A stretch of DNA of 5,463 nucleotides, taken from positions 1 to 5,463 of the forward strand of contig JASJGJ010000101.1 in NCBI GenBank assembly GCA_033791605.1, given 5' to 3'. A model generated the notes under the pieces. The model worked only from the letters and a program-made list of their open reading frames with translations. It was not told the DNA's origin and made no database searches. Made by a program: the position numbers and the translations under genes. Positions 1-5,463 of the stretch are shown piece after piece (the first letter of the stretch is position 1; every line of letters begins with the position of its first letter). This DNA comes from Porticoccus sp033791605 (GTDB lineage Bacteria > Pseudomonadota > Gammaproteobacteria > Pseudomonadales > Porticoccaceae).

Positions 1-264
1 CCCCAAGCCGCTGCACCTGCACGAGGTGGAGCCCTTCGTGGTGCAGCTCTCGGCGCTATTGTTGGCTCTAACTCTAAAAAAGGTGCCGCTATCGGCGCTG
101 GCGTAGGTGCTGCTGCTCAAGGTCGCAGAAATGCAGCAGCGCTTGATCAGCAACGAGAGGCGCAAGCTCAGGTTTCGGGTGACTATGCGCAAAAAAGAGG
201 CTCTTACAATAACGCATATTCAGCATGCTTGACTGGCCGCGATTATACGGTGAGTCCGAAGTAG
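1..264 (+). CDS. Gly-zipper (YMGG-like) envelope protein, C-terminal part
   Basis: The frame is open from the first base and stops at TAG 262-264, giving 87 residues; the N-terminus lies outside the window. Residues 9-41 form a small-residue helix rich in spaced glycines (GGALRGAALGAIVG, then GAAIGAGVGAAAQG), the glycine-zipper pattern of helices that pack in membranes. A short basic linker (SNSKK) separates the two halves. A Gln/Arg/Ala-rich stretch (48-66) follows, then a Tyr-rich end with a single Cys at residue 76 in the context YSACLTGRDYTV. This Cys-x-x-Gly-Arg-x-Tyr-x-Val ending is common in small Gly-zipper envelope proteins of proteobacteria, whose precise function is not known to me. 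Assignment rests on composition and the C-terminal motif. The missing start prevents checking for a signal peptide or lipobox. Confidence 0.72.
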   Translation, partial: PQAAAPARGGALRGAALGAIVGSNSKKGAAIGAGVGAAAQGRRNAAALDQQREAQAQVSGDYAQKRGSYNNAYSACLTGRDYTVSPK

Positions 265-282
265 CCCAGTATTGTCAGATGC

Positions 283-880
283 ATGGATTTTAGCGGGAAA
301 ATTGATAATGTGTTGCTGAAATCAGGCTATTGGCACTGTGTACCAGAACACCTCCAAGGATGTGGATCGTGGTGGTTGTGCTATCCAGAAGTTGGAGTTC
401 ACTAATTATTTTGGACGGCCTGAGAGTAAGCCACAAAATACACCTATCGCCCTGCTAGTCTCACCGAAAAAATTCTCATATTAAAATATCTATCGTTCGT
501 TTTGATGCTGCTCTGGTTGGCAAAGTCTTTTAAAAGGCTTCTGGAGTTTATTAAAAACAGAAGGTGATGCTGAGTTAGAGCGGAATATGTTCAAATATAA
601 AACAATGGCAGTTGATAAATCGTACAGAGAGATGGTGGTGGCGCTTAGAAATGCAGGTGGTCACTACATAAGTGGGCTCATTCCCTGAAATGGCAATAAG
701 TTGGTAGTGTGACCATCAATTTTGACAACGATTATCTGCACATGTCTATTACTCGTCGTCTTTTATGGCGTATGTGCGGCGGTCTAAATTATGTGTTTCG
801 TATGAAATTACTGGTATGCTGACAGACCAATTCGAGTTGTTACTGTCGCTCAGAAGACGAAGTTGAAAGCTGAATTGATG
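283..880 (+). pseudogene. Decayed coding sequence, family not recognised
   Basis: No intact gene fits this 600-base stretch, but protein-like segments follow one another while switching frame. Frame 1 from ATG 283 (MDFSGKIDNVLLKSG) passes to frame 2 at about 320-326 (AIGTVYQNTSKDVDRGG, open to TAA 482-484). Frame 3 then runs to TAA 531-533 (KISIVRFDAALVGKVF). Frame 2 resumes at 536-688 (GFWSLLKTEGDAELERN and onward, TGA 686-688). Frame 1 covers about 709-746 (VTINFDNDYLHMS), frame 3 covers 747-832 (YYSSSFMAYVRRSKL, then SYEITGMLTDQ), and frame 2 continues from 833 (RVVTVAQKTKLKAEL). Junctions abut with little gap, as expected if single-base indels broke one gene of about 200 codons. I do not recognise the family. 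It follows the Gly-zipper gene on the same strand and could once have been its operon partner. The alternative is plain non-coding DNA; the segment boundaries are approximate. Confidence 0.5.
722..750 (+). promoter_or_regulatory. Possible sigma70-type promoter upstream of pldA
   Basis: A consensus -35 hexamer TTGACA (722-727) is followed after 17 bases by TCTATT (745-750), which matches the -10 consensus at four of six positions. It would give a leader of nearly 200 bases before pldA. It lies inside the decayed gene, so a chance match is quite possible. Confidence 0.2.
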
Positions 881-892
881 GGTTTATGTGTT

Positions 893-922
893 CCTTTCGT
901 ATGTATACCTTTCGTATGTATA
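893..922 (+). repeat. Perfect 15-bp tandem direct repeat, two copies
   Basis: The unit CCTTTCGTATGTATA occurs at 893-907 and again, directly adjoining, at 908-922. The core TTTCGTATG also appears once more at 796-804. The pair ends 14 bases before the pldA ribosome binding site, so it sits where a promoter or regulator site could lie. It may equally be a recent slippage duplication at the end of a decayed gene. Confidence 0.85.
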
Positions 923-936
923 GTTCGTTTTATTTT

Positions 937-942
937 GGAGGG
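937..942 (+). promoter_or_regulatory. Ribosome binding site of pldA
   Basis: GGAGGG lies 8 bases before ATG 951, a strong Shine-Dalgarno match at ideal spacing. A second purine run, AAGGA at 946-950, abuts the ATG and is too close to serve. The site supports ATG 951 as the true start. Confidence 0.8.
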
Positions 943-950
943 TCTAAGGA

Positions 951-1853
951 ATGATTTATCGATTAATAACGCTCATTTTGCTACTGATGCTTTTACCCGT
1001 CAGTTACGCTCAGGAGGGCATAAGTAACGAGGCTGAAGTCGGTGGTGATTCTGCTTTAGCTAAACGTCTGAAAGGAGAAGAGAAGGTGGCCTTGAGTAGC
1101 TTTGTTATTACTCCTCACAGACCTAATTACATTTTACCCTATACATACAATAGTAATTTAAATTCCACGCCTTACGATGCATTTGTGGCACTTGACCCTG
1201 ACGCTAACAAAATCGACGAAAGTGAGCTTAAATATCAATTGAGCTTTAAAATACCATTAATCATGGGGCTCTTTCATGATAAGGCCAACCTTTGGGTTGG
1301 TTATACTCAAGTTTCATATTGGCAGTTATACAATAGCGATAGTTCATCTCCATTTCGTGAGACAAACTACGAACCTGAGATGCTTTTAGATATCCGTAAT
1401 GATTATAAGATCTTTGACTTTACGCTTTCTCATGTGGTGCTCGGGTTCAATCACCAGTCCAATGGCCGGTCAGAACCTCTATCGAGAAGCTGGAACCGTA
1501 TTACTGCCAACTTTGTTTTTGAGAAGAATAATTTCGTTATGTATCTTAAACCCTGGTATCGACTTCCTGAGGATGATGAGGATGACAATAACCCCGACAT
1601 TGAAAAATATCTCGGTTATGGTGATTATGGCGCCTCGTATAAACACAATGATCAGGTGTATTCAATATTACTACGCAATAACTTTCGGTCGGATGATAAC
1701 CTGACTAGCGTGCAGTTAGACTGGAGTGTACCAATCAACGGTAGACTCAAGTTTTATACGCAGTATATTAATGGATATGGTGATGGGTTAGTGGATTATA
1801 ATCACCGAAACAGAAGAATTGGTTTCGGCATTATGCTGACAGATTGGTTGTAG
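951..1853 (+). CDS. pldA: Outer membrane phospholipase A (OmpPLA)
   Basis: PldA is a 12-strand beta-barrel enzyme of the outer membrane that removes acyl chains from phospholipids, with A1, A2 and lysophospholipase activity. It needs Ca2+ and dimerisation and is activated when phospholipid reaches the outer leaflet. The 300-residue protein has a signal peptide (1-20, ending SYA before Gln21), so the mature form is about 280 residues, close to the 269 of E. coli. The family block GFNHQSNGRSEPLSRSWNR (165-183) holds the catalytic His168, Ser170 and Asn182, matching E. coli His142, Ser144 and Asn156 in spacing. Ca2+-site equivalents Ser132, Arg173 and Ser178 are present, as are SSPFRETNYEPE (132-143) and KPWYRLP (200-206). 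Two features differ from E. coli: an acidic loop at 207-213 (EDDEDDN) and a Leu, not an aromatic residue, as last residue after Trp299. It is preceded by a strong ribosome binding site and followed by a stem-loop, so it is probably transcribed alone. Confidence 0.96.
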   Translation: MIYRLITLILLLMLLPVSYAQEGISNEAEVGGDSALAKRLKGEEKVALSSFVITPHRPNYILPYTYNSNLNSTPYDAFVALDPDANKIDESELKYQLSFKIPLIMGLFHDKANLWVGYTQVSYWQLYNSDSSSPFRETNYEPEMLLDIRNDYKIFDFTLSHVVLGFNHQSNGRSEPLSRSWNRITANFVFEKNNFVMYLKPWYRLPEDDEDDNNPDIEKYLGYGDYGASYKHNDQVYSILLRNNFRSDDNLTSVQLDWSVPINGRLKFYTQYINGYGDGLVDYNHRNRRIGFGIMLTDWL

Positions 1854-1864
1854 TGTTTTAATAT
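1836..1864 (+). promoter_or_regulatory. Possible promoter for the kinase gene
   Basis: CTGACA (1836-1841, five of six to -35 consensus) is separated by 17 bases from TAATAT (1859-1864, four of six to -10) in an AT-rich run; TATAAA at 1862-1867 is a rival -10 with a longer spacer. It overlaps the 3' end of pldA. A transcript from here would pass through the hairpin at 1927-1967 before reaching the kinase. This is a consensus match only. Confidence 0.2.
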
Positions 1865-1926
1865 AAAATATGGCCAATGCATGTTAAAAAAATAGAAATT
1901 ATTACACAGTAGCTTGGCGTTGTATT

Positions 1927-1973
1927 TTTCGCCGACAAGATCACTTTCAATGGTTTTGTCGGCGAAATTATTT
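1927..1973 (+). terminator. Strong stem-loop, probable intrinsic terminator of pldA
   Basis: Bases 1927-1943 pair with 1951-1967 in an unbroken 17-bp stem (15 Watson-Crick and two G-U pairs) closed by the loop CTTTCAA. The core arm is TTTCGCCGACAA. The bases after the stem are TTATTT, a moderate U-tract on the + strand, whereas the - strand side is A-rich. That polarity fits a terminator for + strand transcription, about 70 bases past the pldA stop. As it lies only 35 bases ahead of the kinase start, it could also be an attenuator or leader structure of the kinase mRNA. Confidence 0.65.
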
Positions 1974-2002
1974 CCAATAATGGTGCCGTTGTTCTAAAAC
2001 CT

Positions 2003-5000
2003 ATGAAGCAAATTGAGATTAATGGGAAGTATCTCAAAGATGCTCGCGGTGGTATGGGGCACGTTTTTTTATTTCTTCTGTCATTACTCTTTTGTTTGTT
2101 CGTAACTTCAATTTTTGCAGACGTTCCGCCTGTTGAATCAGAATCCGCGAGCGGCCAAAGAAATATCAATGGTGGGTTAGGTCTTTCACCCGAAGAAAAG
2201 TCCTGGCTGGCAGCGCACCCCAATATCACTTTTGGCGGGGGAGGGATTCCGGGGTCAGATTATACCGATGAAGCAACCGGTGAGATCATTGGTGTCGGCC
2301 CCGATTATCTGCGGGCCATCAGTGAGTTGCTGGGTGTGCCATTTAATTTTGTTTCGCACTCCTGGAAAGAAACTCATGAATTAGCCATAAAAAGGCAAAT
2401 CGACGGCATCCGACTGTTGTTGCGTAACAAGGAGCGGGAGCAATACCTGAACTTTTCCGAGCCGTATGTCTCCATGCAGCATTCTGTTTTTCAACGCATC
2501 GGTTCCGACCAGGTGAGAGCAGTTGAAGAGCTGGCTTTGAAGGAAAGTAAAGTCGCTGTTCTGCACAGCTCCTATGCTGAAACCTATCTGAAAAATAACT
2601 ATCCAAACCTCAATATTGTCCCATACCCTATCGTAACCGATGCTCTTATCGCCCTTGTGGGTCATTCTGTAGATGCCGTCATCGCCACAGATATCAGTGC
2701 TGGCCAGGCGATCAATGATCGCCTGCTGGCAAGTGTTGAGCCAGTCACGCATGTCCCGGGAATGGAGCAGGGGCTGCATGTGGGCGTTCGTAAAGACTGG
2801 CCCGAACTCATACCAATATTGAACAAAGCGATAAAAGCGATTCCCCGAGAAACGCACACGGCGATTCGCTCAAAATGGATCGACGCTAGCCGAAGTAATA
2901 CATTGGACATAGCGCTGACAGAAGCAGAGAAAGGCTGGCTTGCACAAAATCACACCGTGCATGTTCGAGTCACAGATTATCCGCCCTTCCAGTTTATTGA
3001 CAAAGAGGGGCCCAGCGGTATTTCGGTAGACTACCTAAAGTTAATCGCTGAACGAACGGGTGTTAAGTTTGTGTTCACTCCAGAGACACGTCCGTTCAAT
3101 GAGTCGCTTGAGGAAATGATGAGCTTCCAGGGGCCTGATTTAATACAATGTATGATGCGCACGTCCGAAAGAGAAGCCAACGTATCCTTCAGCCAAGATT
3201 ATTTCTCATCACCGAGAGTCATTTATACAGTAAATAATGGTGGGATCATTCGCGGGATTGAGGACTTAACGGGCAAGACGGTAGCGGTGCCACGGGGAGC
3301 CCTTGTCAGTGAACAACTCGCAAGCCAATACCCTGCGATTAAACTGAAACGCTTCGATTCGGACAAACAAGCGCTGCAATCGGTCTCGTTCGGAAATGCC
3401 GATGCCTATATTGGTAATCTTACTCTGGCCGCTTACCTTATTTCGAAATATAACTTTGCGAATTTAAAAGTCGCCGCGCTATCGCCGTTCGGGGATCATG
3501 TCTTCTCCTACGGTAGCCGCAAGGACTGGCCGGAACTCAGTAGCATTATTAACAAGGGGCTGGAGAGCATTACGGCAGAAGAACAAACGAAGATTCGTAA
3601 CAAATACACCTCAATACACTACGAACACACAGAAAATGGCATCATCGTAAAGTGGCTGTTGGTGATTGGCGGTGCAGCCTCCGGTATCGTATTGCTATTT
3701 GTTGTCTGGAACCGGAGCCTAAAAATACAGGTGCGGGAACGTACATCAGAATTGCAAGAGACCAACGAATCATTAGCGTCTGAAATTAACGAACGAGTAC
3801 AAACGGAGCAAGCACTGATCGAAAGTGAATCGCAATATCGTAACCTGGTTGATAATTCACTGGTTGGTGTTTTCAATGCCACGCTCAGTGGAAAATTTAT
3901 ATACATTAACTCTGCGCTGGCGAAGATATATGACTTCGAAAATACTGAGCAGATGTTGGCGGAAGCCTCTGTTGCCCGTTGGAAAGATATTGCTCATCGT
4001 CATCAAATGCTGACTGTACTGAAAGAGCAGGGCAGTGTGAGTAATTTTGAGGCGGAAACGATTACGCATAGCGGGAGGCATATCCATGTGCTGCTCTCCG
4101 CAACAATAAATAATGATGTTATCTCCGGTATGGTAATCGACATCACCGAAAAAACATTGGTAGAAAATGCATTGCTAGAGAGCGAACAACGCTCCGGTGC
4201 CATTTTCGAGCAGATGGCTGTTGGTATTGCCCACGTCTCGCCGGAAGGGAAATTTCTCCGCATTAACCAGAAGTTCTGCGACATCATTGGCTACTCGTCG
4301 CAAGAGGCGTTGAAACTTAACTTCCAGGACATTACTTATCCAGAAGACCTTAATGCTGATCTCGATTACGTAGATCAATTGCTGGCGGGAACCAACACAA
4401 ACTACACCATGGAAAAACGATATATTCGTAAAGATCGCGAGCTGGTCTGGGTGAGTCTGACGGTAGCGCTGTTACGCGATGAATCGGCGCAGCCTAAACT
4501 TTTCGTCTCTACTGTAGAGGACATTACCGAACGCAAGCGTGTGGAAGAGGCATTAAGGGAAAGTAATGACCGTTTTAAACTTTGGTTTGAGACCGCCAAT
4601 ATTGCCATTTGCCTAGTCGACGTGGATGGCCGTTTCATAAAGACGAATGAGCAGATGTGCGCAATGTATGGTTATAGCGAAAATGAGCTTGAGGCGATGA
4701 CCGTGAACGACATTACTCACCCTGATGATCTGAATATTAGCTCGCAGTTTTTTCAGCAGGCATTAGCAGGCGGGAATAGTCATCAACGATTTACTAAACG
4801 ATACCTGCATAAGGACGGGCACATTATTTGGGGAGAGGTTTCGAGTTCGATTGCCAACGATCTCCGCGGCAAGCCTCAGTATTTTATTTCTTATATACAG
4901 GACATCACCCATCGCCGGCAGGCAGATATGGCCTTGCGCGAACGAGAGGCCACCCTTGCGTCGTTATTGAATGCGCCGCTGGAAATTATCATGCTTCTCA

Positions 5001-5463
5001 GTCGTGATGGCACCGTGCTCAGTATTAATGAAGGCGGTGCCCGCCGGTATGGTGAAAGCCCTGAGGCGATGATCGGCCACAATATCTACCAGAGCATGGA
5101 CAGCGAGGTTGCGCAACAGAGAAAAGACTATGCCGAGCAGGTTTTTCAAACGGGCAAGTCCGTTCACTTCGAAGACGAACGTGGGGGCGCCCACTTCGCC
5201 AACAGTGTCTACCCGGTGTTTGATATCGAGGGTGAAAAAGTTGTCAGCATTGCTATTTTTTCCACCGACATCACTGAGCGCATTGAAACGGAAGGCAAAC
5301 TTGAAGAATACCAGCAAAGACTCAAGTCCTTGCTTGGCCAATTAACCCTCGCCGAAGATCGGGAACGACGTCTTCTTGCCGGGGAGTTGCACGATAATGT
5401 CGGTCAATCACTCGCGCTGTCGCGCTTGCAGCTGGCGACTGTACGCAAGGGCCTGCCAAAGGG
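2003..5463 (+). CDS. Membrane sensor histidine kinase: two SBP domains, four PAS, HisKA_3; 3' end cut off
   Basis: The frame runs 1153 codons from ATG 2003 to the window edge without a stop. Order: signal peptide (core VFLFLLSLLFCLFVTSIFA, about 20-39); SBP_bac_3-like domains at about 61-293 and 305-540; transmembrane helix 551-569; coiled coil about 572-610; PAS1 612-717, PAS2 727-843, PAS3 857-970, PAS4 984-1092; and a HisKA_3 start with ERRLLAGELHDNVGQS, phosphoacceptor His1130. Both SBP domains open alike (LSPEEKSWLA, LTEAEKGWLA) and share RKDWPEL near their ends. By family knowledge the periplasmic pair senses a small solute, as in BvgS/EvgS, while the PAS domains add cytoplasmic input or relay. 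A HATPase domain should follow, and a LuxR/NarL-type regulator is the expected partner; neither is in view. PAS domains lack the LOV cysteine motif, so flavin light sensing is unlikely. Ligand unknown. Neither ATG 2003 nor ATG 2054 has a good Shine-Dalgarno; 2054 would leave a compact signal peptide (MGHVFLF...). Confidence 0.93.
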   Translation, partial: MKQIEINGKYLKDARGGMGHVFLFLLSLLFCLFVTSIFADVPPVESESASGQRNINGGLGLSPEEKSWLAAHPNITFGGGGIPGSDYTDEATGEIIGVGPDYLRAISELLGVPFNFVSHSWKETHELAIKRQIDGIRLLLRNKEREQYLNFSEPYVSMQHSVFQRIGSDQVRAVEELALKESKVAVLHSSYAETYLKNNYPNLNIVPYPIVTDALIALVGHSVDAVIATDISAGQAINDRLLASVEPVTHVPGMEQGLHVGVRKDWPELIPILNKAIKAIPRETHTAIRSKWIDASRSNTLDIALTEAEKGWLAQNHTVHVRVTDYPPFQFIDKEGPSGISVDYLKLIAERTGVKFVFTPETRPFNESLEEMMSFQGPDLIQCMMRTSEREANVSFSQDYFSSPRVIYTVNNGGIIRGIEDLTGKTVAVPRGALVSEQLASQYPAIKLKRFDSDKQALQSVSFGNADAYIGNLTLAAYLISKYNFANLKVAALSPFGDHVFSYGSRKDWPELSSIINKGLESITAEEQTKIRNKYTSIHYEHTENGIIVKWLLVIGGAASGIVLLFVVWNRSLKIQVRERTSELQETNESLASEINERVQTEQALIESESQYRNLVDNSLVGVFNATLSGKFIYINSALAKIYDFENTEQMLAEASVARWKDIAHRHQMLTVLKEQGSVSNFEAETITHSGRHIHVLLSATINNDVISGMVIDITEKTLVENALLESEQRSGAIFEQMAVGIAHVSPEGKFLRINQKFCDIIGYSSQEALKLNFQDITYPEDLNADLDYVDQLLAGTNTNYTMEKRYIRKDRELVWVSLTVALLRDESAQPKLFVSTVEDITERKRVEEALRESNDRFKLWFETANIAICLVDVDGRFIKTNEQMCAMYGYSENELEAMTVNDITHPDDLNISSQFFQQALAGGNSHQRFTKRYLHKDGHIIWGEVSSSIANDLRGKPQYFISYIQDITHRRQADMALREREATLASLLNAPLEIIMLLSRDGTVLSINEGGARRYGESPEAMIGHNIYQSMDSEVAQQRKDYAEQVFQTGKSVHFEDERGGAHFANSVYPVFDIEGEKVVSIAIFSTDITERIETEGKLEEYQQRLKSLLGQLTLAEDRERRLLAGELHDNVGQSLALSRLQLATVRKGLPK
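2705..2725. repeat. Perfect 10-bp inverted repeat with 1-base centre
   Basis: The arm CAGGCGATCA (2705-2714) and its exact reverse complement TGATCGCCTG (2716-2725) flank a single A. It lies inside the first SBP domain of the kinase (coding for AGQAINDRLL). The centre is too tight for a full RNA hairpin, so as a signal it would act as a DNA palindrome. Chance within coding sequence is the simplest reading. Confidence 0.5.

Noticed and set aside
690..785. Short hydrophobic frame (ICTCLLLVVFYGVCAAV) that resembles a lipoprotein signal
   Set aside because: It lacks a proper start, stops at TAA directly after the hydrophobic run, and the neighbouring frame gives a better continuation of the decayed protein.
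1..950. Search for mobile-element ends, attachment sites or a toxin-antitoxin pair around the broken gene
   Set aside because: No terminal inverted repeats, transposase fragments or target duplications were visible; only the local 15-bp tandem repeat was found.
1399..1704. 101-residue + strand frame inside pldA
   Set aside because: It is the +1 shadow of the conserved PldA core, which carries the catalytic residues in the main frame.
1858..2229. 123-residue reverse-strand open frame across the pldA-kinase gap
   Set aside because: It overlaps the kinase N-terminus and the hairpin, shows no family motif, and ends in a run of Ile/Ser/Thr typical of antisense translation of AT-rich DNA.
2381..2857. 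158-residue reverse-strand open frame opposite the first SBP domain
   Set aside because: It is antisense to a well-supported coding region, has no recognisable domain, and looks like composition driven by the codons of the kinase.
4964..5341. 125-residue reverse-strand frame opposite PAS4
   Set aside because: PAS4 and the following coiled coil are clear on the + strand; the reverse product has no motif of its own.

Overview
The window looks like chromosomal DNA of a gammaproteobacterium, possibly marine or aquatic. The basis is a clear outer-membrane phospholipase A (PldA), a Gly-zipper envelope protein and a very large BvgS-like sensor kinase. This placement is inferred from gene families; species cannot be told from the sequence alone. 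All recognisable genes lie on the + strand.

Layout: (1) Positions 1-264 hold the C-terminal end of a Gly-zipper (YMGG-like) protein whose start is outside the window. (2) Positions 265-950 have no intact gene. Protein-like stretches there switch repeatedly among all three forward frames, as expected of one decayed gene. This stretch ends in a 15-bp tandem repeat and a good ribosome binding site. (3) Positions 951-1853 hold an intact pldA with signal peptide, His-Ser-Asn catalytic residues and the Ca2+-site serines. (4) Positions 1854-2002 are an intergenic gap with a strong stem-loop, probably the pldA terminator. (5) From 2003 to the window end runs one uninterrupted frame of 1153 codons. 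It encodes a membrane sensor histidine kinase: signal peptide, two tandem periplasmic solute-binding (SBP_bac_3-like) domains, one transmembrane helix, a coiled coil, four PAS domains, and the start of a HisKA_3 (NarL/DesK-type) phosphoacceptor domain with its His at about residue 1130. The window ends there, so the ATPase domain and any partner response regulator are not visible.

Nothing shows the genes working together. pldA and the kinase are separated by a probable terminator, and no functional link between phospholipase and kinase is implied. No mobile element, CRISPR array, tRNA or rRNA was seen. The most notable items are the kinase architecture, the shattered gene at 283-880, and the hairpin/leader region ahead of the kinase.
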